Assembly (NCBI RefSeq): GCF_027912675.1
Contig: NZ_CP115757.1
Coordinates: forward strand, 3,203,189 to 3,267,188
Source: Paracoccus sp. SCSIO 75233
GTDB taxonomy: Bacteria > Pseudomonadota > Alphaproteobacteria > Rhodobacterales > Rhodobacteraceae
Reading direction: 5' to 3'
DNA: 64,000 nt
Notes under the pieces: generated by a model
What the model was told of the DNA's origin: nothing
Databases searched by the model: none
The model's input: only the letters and a program-made list of their open reading frames with translations
Position numbers and translations under genes: made by a program
Part shown: piece after piece, positions 1-8,346 of the stretch
Numbering within the stretch: position 1 is the first letter of the stretch
Layout: every line of letters begins with the position of its first letter

Positions 1-209
1 CCGTCATAGATCTGGATCTTCAGGGTCTCCGCCCGCCGTGCCGTGATCGCGACGACGATGCTGCCCATCTCGCGCAGCGCGGTCAGCCGCTCGGGCCGCA
101 GGGTCTCGATGGCCGCCACCAGCCAGCCATCAATACCGACCGCGAGCCCCATGCGCAGATCGGCGCGGGCGCGGGAAATCCGTTCGGAAAGGGTCGGCAG
201 CAGGCTCAT
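1..209 (-). CDS. ribA: GTP cyclohydrolase II, N-terminal part (cut by window edge)
   Basis: Only the first 69 codons lie in the window. The translation starts MSLLPTLSERISRARADLRM and continues with a stretch ending in VVAITARRAETLKIQIYDG. This resembles, from memory, the N-terminal extension that precedes the catalytic domain of RibA in Rhodobacterales; RibA opens the imidazole ring of GTP in riboflavin synthesis. The zinc-binding and catalytic motifs would lie outside the window, so the call rests on the N-terminal pattern alone. The gene is divergent from the response regulator, with about 125 bases between the two starts. It could instead be another protein sharing this leader domain. Confidence 0.55.
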   Translation of the reverse strand, partial: MSLLPTLSERISRARADLRMGLAVGIDGWLVAAIETLRPERLTALREMGSIVVAITARRAETLKIQIYD

Positions 210-334
210 CTTGAAACAAACTGAAACATTTCTCGCCCCCGTGACAACAGCACGTGAGGATTTCGCAACATCGCTGGACGCAGCGTCCTTCGCAAGTCAG
301 CTTCATGCGTGACAAAGCCAAAGGAGGCAAGAGT

Positions 335-1021
335 ATGGCCGGACTGAAAAAGATTCTGTTGGTAGATGACGAAGAGGACCTGCGCGAAGCGCTGGCCGAA
401 CAGATGGTCGCGACCGAAGAATTCGACGTGTTCGAGGCAGGTACGGGCGCGGAAGCGGTCGAGAAATGCAAGGGCGCGATTTTCGATCTCGTCGTGCTGG
501 ATGTCGGCCTGCCCGACACCGATGGCCGCGAGCTGTGCAAGCGGCTGCGCAAGCAGGGCGTCAAATGCCCCATCGTCATGCTGACCGGGCATGATACCGA
601 CGCCGATACGATCCTCGGCCTTGACAGCGGCGCGAATGATTACATTACCAAGCCGTTCAAATTCCCGGTGCTTCTGGCGCGCCTGCGGGCGCAGCTTCGG
701 ACCCATGAGCAATCGGAAGATGCGATCTTCCAGCTTGGACCGTATACATTCAAACCCGCGATGAAGATGCTCATCGACGAGAAGGAGCGGAAGATCCGCC
801 TGACGGAGAAAGAGACGAATATCCTCAAATATCTCTATCGCGCACAGGATGACGTCGTGGCCCGCGACGTGCTGCTGCATGAGGTCTGGGGTTATAACGC
901 CGGTGTGACCACGCACACGCTGGAAACCCATATCTACCGCCTGCGCCAGAAGATCGAGCCGGATCCCTCCAATGCGCGGCTTCTGGTCACCGAAAGCGGC
1001 GGATACCGGCTGGTCGCGTAA
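335..1021 (+). CDS. cenR: OmpR-family response regulator, CenR-like
   Basis: A DNA-binding response regulator of 228 residues. The receiver domain (about 1-115) has the acidic pair D11/D12, the phospho-acceptor D56 in LVVLDVGLPD, T84 and K106. A winged-helix output domain (about 130-228) ends in ETHIYRLRQKIEPDP, the OmpR-type recognition region. The start is fixed by AGGAGG at 322-327; an upstream in-frame ATG would add 27 unconserved residues. The overall sequence resembles CenR, the envelope regulator of the Caulobacter and Rhodobacter CenK-CenR system, but this is recalled similarity. No histidine kinase lies beside it, which fits CenR being unlinked to its kinase. The gene is monocistronic and is closed by a strong terminator. 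Confidence 0.8.
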   Translation: MAGLKKILLVDDEEDLREALAEQMVATEEFDVFEAGTGAEAVEKCKGAIFDLVVLDVGLPDTDGRELCKRLRKQGVKCPIVMLTGHDTDADTILGLDSGANDYITKPFKFPVLLARLRAQLRTHEQSEDAIFQLGPYTFKPAMKMLIDEKERKIRLTEKETNILKYLYRAQDDVVARDVLLHEVWGYNAGVTTHTLETHIYRLRQKIEPDPSNARLLVTESGGYRLVA

Positions 1022-1119
1022 GCGTGAGGGCGGGGCGGGAACCCGTCGCAGTCGACGGCGTTTTTACTCCGAAGCCCAGTGGTTCGGGGATACGGCCACG
1101 CCCTCAACGTCTCTGACAG

Positions 1120-1147
1120 CCCCGGCGAAAGCCGGGGTTCTTTTTTA
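1120..1147 (+). terminator. Rho-independent terminator of the response regulator
   Basis: CCCCGGC and GCCGGGG pair around a GAAA tetraloop, followed by TTCTTTTTT. It lies about 100 bases after the stop codon and separates the regulator from the convergent Hint gene. Confidence 0.88.
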
Positions 1148-1177
1148 ACACGACTTGAAAACAATCAGCCTGACGGG

Positions 1178-2350
1178 TCAGGCGCGCTCTTTGGCTTTCA
1201 CGGCGACAGGCGCATTCAGGTTGTCGCCAGGCAGGCTCAGATGCTGCACCAGTGCTTTACGATTCTTGAGATGCCGCGCAACCATCTGCCGACAGCGCGG
1301 GCCGCGGGCGATTGTCGCCGCCGGGATGGCTGTATCCTGCAGATCAAGTTCGGGAAAAATCGTCCGGATTTCATCCAGCGCATCGCCGCTGAGCGTTTTA
1401 AGCGCTTCCTGCCCTAACAGCAGGGTTTCCGCCATAGCGCCATTTGCCGTGACAATCTGATGATCGTCGCACAGGAAATGCCAGTATTCGACAGGATGCT
1501 CGTCCTCAATCACCGAGACGCCGTCCAGCGGCAGCAATTGTTTTGCTGAGACCAGAACGACATTCTCGCCAAAGACACGGTGAACGATCGTCGATGAAAC
1601 CAGCATCCGATGCTGTGGCGAAACGATGAGATCGGTCGCAGGCACCCCCGACCCAAGCGCGTCCTTGCGGATCAGGATGGGACGTAGCTTTGGCTGCTTC
1701 GCCAGATCGGCAGATGTCAGACGACGGCGCCCGATCCAGCGGATTGGCTGCAAACCACTATGCAGCGTACGCACCAGATCACCTTTGCGCAGGGTTTCTA
1801 CGGGGCGTTCTCCCGCGTCAGTCCCGATCAATGTGCCGCGGGTGAAGCAGACGACCTTCGTAAGGCTGACGTCATCGACGACGACATCTCTTTTGTCGGT
1901 AGCACTGACGTTGCCTGAGATGGTGATCCTGATCTTGGTAATGCCGGCAGGGATCGTGATTTGTCCCGCAGCGCTGGTGTCTGCTGCATAGGGCTTGCTT
2001 GGAGGATTATTATTTGAATATTGCGTACCTGTCGTGTCTGAGCCGCTCCCCGAAAGCAGCACGACCGGAGGGGTCGTCGAACCGGCATCTGGGACAGTTA
2101 TGATTTCATACGAAATATTGGCAGAGCCGCCGCTTACTTCGTTAACCGCCAATCCGTAAAGGAAGCTGAAATCGTAAGTCTTCCCTGGCTTGACCTCAAT
2201 TTCCTGCCAGATTGACCCACCACCAGTATTGCCGGCTATGTCAAAGACGGCAACCTTTGGGTTGTTATAGTAGCTCGTGTTTCCGTCGTAATTCCAGCCT
2301 GACAGAAGGCTGTTAAAATTTGGATTTACGACCAGATTGGGCGGCGGCAT
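1178..2350 (-). CDS. Hint (hedgehog/intein) domain protein with N-terminal jelly-roll-like domain, paralogue 1
   Basis: A 390-residue protein. Residues about 1-160 begin NLVVNPNFNSLLSGWNYDG, the NPxF...GW pattern of galactose-binding or carbohydrate-module-like beta sandwiches. A Hint_2-type domain then starts with VCFTRGTLIGTDAGER (candidate nucleophile Cys), continues through GDLVRTL and QPIRWIG, and carries the SPQHRM block (candidate catalytic His). In Hint families these residues drive N-S acyl shift and self-cleavage or ligation; whether this protein processes itself is inference. No classical signal peptide is visible. The tail is basic and contains MVARHLKN, shared with the two other Hint genes here. 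The start was chosen at MPPPNL, since the upstream frame gives unrelated residues. Base composition is AT-richer than the neighbours. Confidence 0.8.
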   Translation of the reverse strand: MPPPNLVVNPNFNSLLSGWNYDGNTSYYNNPKVAVFDIAGNTGGGSIWQEIEVKPGKTYDFSFLYGLAVNEVSGGSANISYEIITVPDAGSTTPPVVLLSGSGSDTTGTQYSNNNPPSKPYAADTSAAGQITIPAGITKIRITISGNVSATDKRDVVVDDVSLTKVVCFTRGTLIGTDAGERPVETLRKGDLVRTLHSGLQPIRWIGRRRLTSADLAKQPKLRPILIRKDALGSGVPATDLIVSPQHRMLVSSTIVHRVFGENVVLVSAKQLLPLDGVSVIEDEHPVEYWHFLCDDHQIVTANGAMAETLLLGQEALKTLSGDALDEIRTIFPELDLQDTAIPAATIARGPRCRQMVARHLKNRKALVQHLSLPGDNLNAPVAVKAKERA

Positions 2351-2659
2351 CGTTACTATACCTACTAACCAAAGCGATCCGAAGATCGTTACGCGAACAA
2401 CGGGGAATGCGGGCCGGTGCTTGGCCTTCTGCCGCAATCTCCAAGCGCCGGAACTTTACAAATTTAGGGGTTTTGAGTCCATAAAATAAGGCGATTATCC
2501 CGTCTCGACACCTCAAGACGGAAGATGGGAGCTATTTTCTTTGATTATCAGAAGGATATGTGGCGGGTGATCTTGGAGCCCACGACTGCCGTGCATCAAA
2601 TGGATACGCTGCACCTGGTATTTGGCTAGCCCAATGGTCGGGTTCGGACCCAACCTGTC

Positions 2660-2686
2660 AAAAAACCCCGGCCTAAGCCGGGGTTT
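2660..2686 (-). terminator. Rho-independent terminator of Hint paralogue 2
   Basis: Read on the minus strand, AAACCCCGGC and GCCGGGGTTT form a 10-bp stem with a TTAG loop, followed by a run of T. It sits 15-40 bases after the stop of the gene at 2701-3864, so the two tandem Hint genes are separate transcription units. Confidence 0.88.
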
Positions 2687-2700
2687 CGGATCGGGCCGGT

Positions 2701-3864
2701 TCAGGCGATTTTCCTGAGCTCCGCTTTCACAGGCTGGTTCATATTGTCCCAACGAGTGCCGATCTGCGGTATCAGACATTTCTCATGTTTCAGATGCCGC
2801 GCAATCATCTTGCGGCAACGTCGGCCGTCTGCGATCTCTGCTGCGGGCACCGCGACGTCGTTTGAGGAATGCTCAGGGAAAATGGCGTTGATTTCTTCCA
2901 GCGACTCGCCGCTCATCGTTTTCAGCGCCTCTGGCCCCAGCAGCAGTGTCTCGGTCAGCGCACCATTGGCTTTGACGATCTGATGGTCGTCGCACAGAAA
3001 ATGCCAGTACTCGACCGGCGCGTCATCCTCGACCACGGAAACACCATCGATCGGCAGAAGCTTGCAGGCAGGGACGAGAACCTGATTTTCGCCGAAAACC
3101 CGGTGAACGATCTCGGATGAAACCAGCATGCGATGCTGCGGCGAAACCACAAGATCGTTCCGGGGCGAACCCGGACCAAGCGCATCCTTCCGGATCAGGA
3201 TCGGTCGCAGCTTGGGGTTCTTGCGAAGCGCCGCGCGGTTCAGCTTCTTATGACCAATCCAGCGGATCGGCTGCAGCCCGTTGCCGAGCGTTTTGACCAG
3301 ATCGCCAGCCTGCAGGGTCTCGACAGCGCGCTCACCCGTATCGGTTTCGATCAGCGCGCCGCGGGAAAAACACACGACCGATCCAAATGCAACCTTGCCC
3401 AAGACGGCGTCTTGCCGGTTGGTGTCCATAGCACGGAGGTAAATTTTAACCCTGACCTTGGTAACGCCGGCGGGCATTGTAAAATTGTCGTGGATGAATA
3501 CGTCGGCAGCCTGTCCAGTTGTGCCATTATAGCTTGGCCGGCTGTCGGACGCGGAACCAGTCTTATAGACCTCGGGTGGGGCCGAGGATCCGGGTTCCGG
3601 GACAGCGGTAATCTCCCATTTTATACTGACGGGCATAGTCTCATTGGCCGCTAAAACGCTTGATAGCCCGAAAAAGCAGCTGAAACCGTAAAGCTTACCT
3701 GGTCTGACATCTATGTCCTGCCAAACATATCCGCCGCCCGTTTTACTGCCCCCGTCGATGGTTACGGTGTTATAGCCCAAATTATGGGAGACATTTCCAT
3801 CTGTCTGCCAGCCATTAAGTCCTTGATCGAACTCGGGATTCGTAATGAGATTATATACGGACAT
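2701..3864 (-). CDS. Hint domain protein with N-terminal jelly-roll-like domain, paralogue 2
   Basis: A 387-residue tandem paralogue of the preceding Hint gene with the same layout. An N-terminal beta-sandwich-like part opens with NLITNPEFDQGLNGWQTDG and includes GGGYVWQDIDVRPGKLYGFS. The Hint domain begins VCFSRGALIETDTGERAVET and contains GDLVKTL, QPIRWIG and VVSPQHRML. The C-terminal tail has MIARHLKHEKC and is basic. The Hint cores are far more alike than the first 150 residues, which suggests duplication followed by divergence of the ligand-binding part. The region upstream of the start is AT-rich with no strong ribosome binding site. Secretion or surface display is plausible for the family but cannot be shown here. 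Confidence 0.8.
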   Translation of the reverse strand: MSVYNLITNPEFDQGLNGWQTDGNVSHNLGYNTVTIDGGSKTGGGYVWQDIDVRPGKLYGFSCFFGLSSVLAANETMPVSIKWEITAVPEPGSSAPPEVYKTGSASDSRPSYNGTTGQAADVFIHDNFTMPAGVTKVRVKIYLRAMDTNRQDAVLGKVAFGSVVCFSRGALIETDTGERAVETLQAGDLVKTLGNGLQPIRWIGHKKLNRAALRKNPKLRPILIRKDALGPGSPRNDLVVSPQHRMLVSSEIVHRVFGENQVLVPACKLLPIDGVSVVEDDAPVEYWHFLCDDHQIVKANGALTETLLLGPEALKTMSGESLEEINAIFPEHSSNDVAVPAAEIADGRRCRKMIARHLKHEKCLIPQIGTRWDNMNQPVKAELRKIA

Positions 3865-4183
3865 AATTTATTCAACCCGTCGTTAAAAATGAAATGAAAA
3901 CAATGTCGTAGACAAGTAAGTCTCGCCGGACAGAATATGGACCAGCATGAGGTGCTACAATATTGGATGCACTTACAGGGTTTCGCGGCGGATTTTAATG
4001 GTGAACGTTGCTTTCACCTGCGGAAACGCGGTCAATTTCCCGCTATCAGGGCCGTTCAGGCGAAGAAATTCGTGGCAAATTAGGTAAATCGACGCAGGCG
4101 TCTGTGCGCGCGCAGAACAGTCTGAATTCCTGATCCATGCGCCTGGTGCGGGCCGATGCAGATCAGCCCGCGCCGGGACCGGG
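3865..4183. other. 319-base gene-free region upstream of Hint paralogue 2 and downstream of the MFS gene
   Basis: The left third is AT-rich and should hold the minus-strand promoter of the Hint gene; no convincing -35/-10 pair could be fixed by eye. The right part has short dyads such as GACGCAGGCGTC near 4090 but no T-tract terminator. A 29-codon frame beginning near 4001 lacks a ribosome binding site and was not called. Confidence 0.5.
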
Positions 4184-5500
4184 TCAGCCGATGGCCCGGT
4201 CCTTTGTTTCTGTCTTCACCATCAGCAGCGCCAGCGCGCCAAGCACCAGAAGCGCTGCGAAGACGCCGATGGCGAAGGCGAAGCCCTTGGCGAAGGCGAA
4301 GGTCAGCAGCGACGGCGCAAACAGCCCGCCCAGTCGCGCAACCGCCGAGGCCGTGCCCATGCCGGTGCCGCGCAGATTGGTCGGATAAAGCTCCGGCGTG
4401 AAGGCATACAAGGCCCCCCATGTTCCCAGCAGCGCAAAGCTCATCAGGATCAGCGAAAACGCGATCATGGCGGGGCTCAGCGACATGGTGAACAGGAAGC
4501 ATCCGGCGGCGGAGGCGATCAGGAACCCCATCAGCGTGGCGCGCCGGCCCCATTTCTCCACCCCGTAAGCGGCCAGAGCGTAACCGGGGATCTGCGCCAA
4601 TGCGAGGATCACAAGGAAGCCATAGCCGCGCACCCAGCCCATGCCCTCACCGGCCAGCCAGCCCGGCACCCAGATGAACACCCCGTAATAGGAAAGCGAG
4701 ACAAGAAACCAGACCGCCATGATACCGATGGTCCGCGGCAGCAGGCTGTCCGACAGGATGGAGGTCGGCGCACCTTCCGGCGGCAGGGCAAGCGTCAGTT
4801 CCGTACCGCGCGGCAGCGTCTCGGCACCGTTGACGCTCAGCACGCGATTGACCACGCGCAATGCGTCCTCTTTGCGCCCGGTTTTCAGCAGATACATCGG
4901 CGATTCCGGCACCCAAAGGCGCAGGAAAATGCCGATCAGCGCGGGCAGGGCGGCGACAAGGAAAATCCAACGCCACGGTGCCGCCGCACCATTTACGCTG
5001 GCAATCCACGCCGTCAGCGCGACGACAATGGTGCCGATGGCCCAGAACCCTTCCAGAAACACCAGCCAGCGCCCCCGGTTTTTCGGCGGCAGGAACTCCG
5101 CCATCATCGCATAATCAACCGGCAGCGTGCCGCCGACCGCCACGCCGGTGAAGAAGCGCAGCGCGAGCAATATCGTGAAATCCCCCGCAAAGACGGAGGC
5201 GAGGCCGAAGACCGCATCGGCGGCGACGGTCAGCAGCAGCACGTTCCGCCGCCCGATCCGGTCCGCCACGCGGCCAAAGACGAAGGCACCGACGAACATG
5301 CCAAGAAAGAACAGCGTTCCGATCTGAAGCGCCACAGTACGTTCAATCCCGAATGTCGCGGCGACCGAGGGCGCGGCGAAGCCGACGGCGATCACCTGCA
5401 TCGCATCTGCCGCCCAGACCAGCCCGAAAATTCCGAGAAGCCGTTTCTGGAAAGTTCCCGCGCCACCCCGTGCCAGCGCCTCGTCAATCGTCATTTTCAT
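4184..5500 (-). CDS. MFS transporter (sugar porter / aromatic acid type)
   Basis: A 438-residue integral membrane protein with about 12 hydrophobic segments. The loop between segments 2 and 3 carries GRVADRIGRRNVLL, matching the MFS G-x-x-x-D-R-x-G-R-R signature, and a second half-signature, VEKWGRRATLMG, occurs in the C-terminal half. After segment 6 it has WVPESPMYLLKTGRKEDA, the P-E-S-P-R/M-W/Y-L motif of the sugar porter and organic-ion/aromatic-acid branches. The substrate cannot be read from the sequence. The start MKMTIDEAL is preferred because GGGGGACAG lies six bases upstream; the longer frame starts inside that site. It is divergent from xth. Confidence 0.85.
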   Translation of the reverse strand: MKMTIDEALARGGAGTFQKRLLGIFGLVWAADAMQVIAVGFAAPSVAATFGIERTVALQIGTLFFLGMFVGAFVFGRVADRIGRRNVLLLTVAADAVFGLASVFAGDFTILLALRFFTGVAVGGTLPVDYAMMAEFLPPKNRGRWLVFLEGFWAIGTIVVALTAWIASVNGAAAPWRWIFLVAALPALIGIFLRLWVPESPMYLLKTGRKEDALRVVNRVLSVNGAETLPRGTELTLALPPEGAPTSILSDSLLPRTIGIMAVWFLVSLSYYGVFIWVPGWLAGEGMGWVRGYGFLVILALAQIPGYALAAYGVEKWGRRATLMGFLIASAAGCFLFTMSLSPAMIAFSLILMSFALLGTWGALYAFTPELYPTNLRGTGMGTASAVARLGGLFAPSLLTFAFAKGFAFAIGVFAALLVLGALALLMVKTETKDRAIG

Positions 5501-5628
5501 ATTCTGTCCCCCGTTCACGGATGCGGTGTTGTAACTGCCTGAGTGCTATAGGCAAAGGTTTTAAAACGCCGCTCTCGACAGTCAGGGACGCTGTCGTTAG
5601 GGTCCGTGCGCTCACAGAAAGGCCGTCC

Positions 5629-6414
5629 ATGTTCACCATCGCCACTTGGAATATCAATTCGGTCCGCCTGCGTGCCGGTCTGGTCGAACGCCTGCTGCGC
5701 GAGGAGGCACCGGATATTCTTTGCCTTCAGGAATGCAAATCCCCGGTCGATAAGATCCCGGTCGAGGGGTTTCGCGCGCTCGGCTATAACCACATGGTTG
5801 CCCGTGGTCAGAAGGGCTATAACGGCGTGGCCATTTTGTCGCGCCTGCCGCTGGAGGATGCCGGGGACCGCGACTATGCGAAGCTCGGCCATGCCCGCCA
5901 TGTTGCGGCGCGGCTGGAAAACGGCGTGGTGATCCATAATTTTTATATTCCTGCGGGCGGCGATGTGCCGGACCGGGAGGTGAATGAGAAATTCGGCCAG
6001 AAACTCGATTTCCTGACCGAGATGCGCGATGTGTTTCACGACGAAAAGCCGCAGCGCTCGATCATGGTCGGCGATTTCAACATCGCCCCGCGAGAGGATG
6101 ATGTCTGGTCGCATAAGCAGCTTCTCAAGGTTGTCAGCCACACCCCGATCGAGGTCGAACATCTTGGCGCGGCGCAGGACGCAGGCAAGCTGGTCGACAT
6201 CACCCGCAAGGATATTCCCGAAGGTCAGCTTTACAGCTGGTGGTCCTATCGCAACCGGGATTGGGACGCGTCCGACCGTGGGCGGCGGCTCGATCATATC
6301 TGGGCGACGCCGGATATTGCCAATGCCGCTCACGGAAGCCGCATTCTGCGACCGCTCCGGGGCTGGGAGAAACCGTCGGATCATGTGCCGGTTTTTGCCA
6401 GCTTCGACCTGTAG
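5629..6414 (+). CDS. xth: Exodeoxyribonuclease III
   Basis: An AP endonuclease / 3'-5' exonuclease of base excision repair, 261 residues and full length. It begins MFTIATWNINSVRLR with the metal-site Asn, followed by LCLQECK (metal-binding Glu), GYNGVAILSR, MVGDFNIAPRE (catalytic D and N) and RRLDHIWA, and ends with SDHVPVFA (catalytic Asp-His). All EEP-family catalytic residues are therefore present. The start is preceded by GAAAGG; the frame is open about 90 codons further upstream but that part overlaps the divergent MFS gene and looks non-coding. It lies 63 bases before cnoX. Confidence 0.95.
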   Translation: MFTIATWNINSVRLRAGLVERLLREEAPDILCLQECKSPVDKIPVEGFRALGYNHMVARGQKGYNGVAILSRLPLEDAGDRDYAKLGHARHVAARLENGVVIHNFYIPAGGDVPDREVNEKFGQKLDFLTEMRDVFHDEKPQRSIMVGDFNIAPREDDVWSHKQLLKVVSHTPIEVEHLGAAQDAGKLVDITRKDIPEGQLYSWWSYRNRDWDASDRGRRLDHIWATPDIANAAHGSRILRPLRGWEKPSDHVPVFASFDL

Positions 6415-6477
6415 CCACCCCTTTCGCGCAGGGGTGTCACGCCCCATATTGGCGTCAAACGAGAATTCGAGGTTCAA

Positions 6478-7395
6478 ATGGCTGAAATGCTGATCGGAGA
6501 AAACACTGCGGCACCTGCGGCGGGGGATATCATCAAGGATGTGACCGAGGCCGACTTCATGAAAGAGGTCGTCGAGAAATCCCAGCAGGTCCCTGTGATC
6601 GTGGATTTCTGGGCGCCGTGGTGCGGTCCCTGCAAGACGCTCGGCCCCGCGCTTGAGGCGGAGGTGACGAAGGCCAAGGGCCGCGTCGTCATGGCCAAGG
6701 TCAATGTCGACGAAAACCAGATGATCGCCAGCCAGTTGCGCGTCCAGTCGATCCCGACCGTCTACGCATTCTGGCAGGGCCAGCCGGTCGATGCGTTTCA
6801 GGGCGCGCTGCCGCAAAGCGAGCTGAAGGCCTTTATCGACAAGCTCACCCAGTTGTCCGGCGACGATGGCGGTCTGGGCGAGGCGCTTGAAGCTGCCGAG
6901 GCGATGCTGGCCGAGGGCGCGCATGACGATGCCGCAGAGACCTTCGCCGCGATCATCGGTGAGGAGCAGGAAAACGCCGAAGCATGGGGCGGCCTCATCC
7001 GCGCCCGGCTCGCAGGCGGCGATGCCGATGCCGCTGCACAAGCGCTGGAGCAGGTGCCCGCCGCCATCACCTCCGCCGCGCCGGTGGAGGCCGCCCGCGC
7101 CCAGCTTCAATTGGCCCAGCAGGCCGCGACGGCAGGCCCCCTCGACGATCTGCGCGCGAAGGTAGAGGCCGATCCCGCCGATCAGCAGGCCCGCTTCGAC
7201 TATGCAACCGCCCTGCATGCCGGAGGTCAGGTGGAGGAGGCCGTGGACCAGCTTCTCGAAAGCTTCCGCCGCGACCGCGAATGGAATGACAGCGCCGCAA
7301 AGGCCCAACTCATCACCATTTTCGACGCCCTGAAACCGACCGACCCGATTGCGCAAAAGGGCCGCCGCCGCCTGTCCAGCCTGATCTTCGCCTGA
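6478..7395 (+). CDS. cnoX: Thioredoxin-TPR co-chaperone, CnoX/YbbN family
   Basis: A 305-residue cytoplasmic protein. Residues about 18-125 are a thioredoxin domain with an intact active site W48-C-G-P-C52 in FWAPWCGPCKTLG and the cis-Pro loop QSIPTVYAF. The remaining part is Ala-rich helical with TPR-like repeats, as in CnoX. In E. coli CnoX the active site is redox-dead, whereas the Caulobacter protein keeps WCGPC and has thioredoxin activity (recalled knowledge); this gene matches the active form. Family members hold oxidatively damaged clients for GroEL or DnaK. The stop overlaps the next start in TGATG, so translation with the LonN and Trm112 genes is probably coupled. Confidence 0.9.
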   Translation: MAEMLIGENTAAPAAGDIIKDVTEADFMKEVVEKSQQVPVIVDFWAPWCGPCKTLGPALEAEVTKAKGRVVMAKVNVDENQMIASQLRVQSIPTVYAFWQGQPVDAFQGALPQSELKAFIDKLTQLSGDDGGLGEALEAAEAMLAEGAHDDAAETFAAIIGEEQENAEAWGGLIRARLAGGDADAAAQALEQVPAAITSAAPVEAARAQLQLAQQAATAGPLDDLRAKVEADPADQQARFDYATALHAGGQVEEAVDQLLESFRRDREWNDSAAKAQLITIFDALKPTDPIAQKGRRRLSSLIFA

Positions 7396-8030
7396 TGCGG
7401 CGCGACTACGATCTGCCGACGACCCTGCCGCTTTTCGTCCTGCCGGGCGCGGTGCTGATGCCGCGCACCCGGCTGCCGCTGAATATTTTCGAGCCGCGCT
7501 ATCTCCAGATGGTCGAGGACGCGCTGAAAACACCGGAACGGCTGATCGGCATGATCCAGCCGCTGGACGAATCCGGCGATGTGCTGGCGGAGATTGGCTC
7601 CGCCGGGCGGATCGTCGGGTTTTCGGAACAGGATGACGGGCGCTATCTGATCTCTCTCGGGCAGGTGTCGCGCTTCCGGCTGAACGAGGCGGAGCAGGGT
7701 TTTCACCCCTATCCCCTGGGTCAGGTTGACTGGGCTGGGTTCGAACTGGATGGCGGCGATGAAGAACAGGACCCCGACTGGCATCGCGACAATTTCCTCG
7801 CGCTGATGCGCCGCTACATGGACCGCCACGACCTGTCGACCGATTGGGAGGCCGCCGACGATGCCGAGGCGGAATTGCTGGTGAATTCCCTCGCAATGGC
7901 CCTGCCGCTGGAGGTTCAGGACAAGCAGGCGCTGCTCGAAACCCCGACCCTGCCGGAGCGGCGCGCGCTTCTGGAAGGGTTGCTGGAATATGAACTCCGC
8001 CAGAGCGAAAATGACGAGGTGATCCAATGA
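7395..8030 (+). CDS. LON peptidase substrate-binding (LonN) domain protein
   Basis: A 211-residue stand-alone homologue of the N-terminal domain of Lon protease, without ATPase or protease parts. Typical features are [19 protein letters not shown] near the start, [15 protein letters not shown], and a middle segment with [19 protein letters not shown]. The C-terminal third is helical and ends in an acidic tail. Its function is unknown; substrate or partner recognition is the usual inference. It is translationally coupled on both sides: start overlapping the cnoX stop, and stop overlapping the Trm112 start in ATGA. The cnoX-LonN-Trm112 trio suggests a protein-quality or translation-linked role. 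Confidence 0.88.
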   Translation: MRRDYDLPTTLPLFVLPGAVLMPRTRLPLNIFEPRYLQMVEDALKTPERLIGMIQPLDESGDVLAEIGSAGRIVGFSEQDDGRYLISLGQVSRFRLNEAEQGFHPYPLGQVDWAGFELDGGDEEQDPDWHRDNFLALMRRYMDRHDLSTDWEAADDAEAELLVNSLAMALPLEVQDKQALLETPTLPERRALLEGLLEYELRQSENDEVIQ

Positions 8031-8233
8031 CCGACGAAAACACCCAGCCCGACGCGCCCGGTTTCGACCGCCACATGCTTGAGGCTCTGGTCTGCCCGGT
8101 GACCCACACCACGCTGCATTACGACGCCGCCCGGCAGGAGCTGGTGTCGAAAGCCGCCGGTCTGGCCTTCCCGATCCGCGCCGGTATCCCGATCATGCTG
8201 GTGGACGAGGCGCGGCTGCTGAAGGCGGATTAA
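8027..8233 (+). CDS. Trm112-like (UPF0434) small protein
   Basis: A 68-residue protein with the Trm112/YcaR core [32 protein letters not shown]. The bacterial family often carries a CxxC...CxxC zinc ribbon; here only one Cys remains, with the others replaced by Thr, Ser and Ala, so zinc is unlikely to be bound. Eukaryotic Trm112 activates methyltransferases; the bacterial role is unsettled. Last gene of the cnoX operon, with its start overlapping the preceding stop. It is convergent with the ubiquinone hydroxylase; the 113 bases between them show no clear terminator. Confidence 0.88.
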   Translation: MTDENTQPDAPGFDRHMLEALVCPVTHTTLHYDAARQELVSKAAGLAFPIRAGIPIMLVDEARLLKAD

Positions 8234-8346
8234 AACGTCGCGCGACCCCGTCGCTGATGTGTCCGCCAAGCTCTCCCGGTCGACCGCTTTTAGCTTAGCT
8301 CTGTCCTCGCAAATACTTCAGATTAACAGGGCAGATGGATGGCGCC

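Noticed and set aside
4001-4090. A 29-codon plus-strand frame between the Hint and MFS genes
   Set aside because: No ribosome binding site and an unremarkable composition, unlike the small ORF at 41121.
4240-4320. Short direct repeats of GGCGAAGGCGAAG
   Set aside because: They come from Phe-Ala-Phe-Ala codons in a membrane helix of the MFS transporter.
5515-8112. An 865-codon minus-strand frame opposite xth, cnoX and the LonN gene
   Set aside because: Antisense of three well-supported genes, with Arg/Ala-rich translation without motifs.
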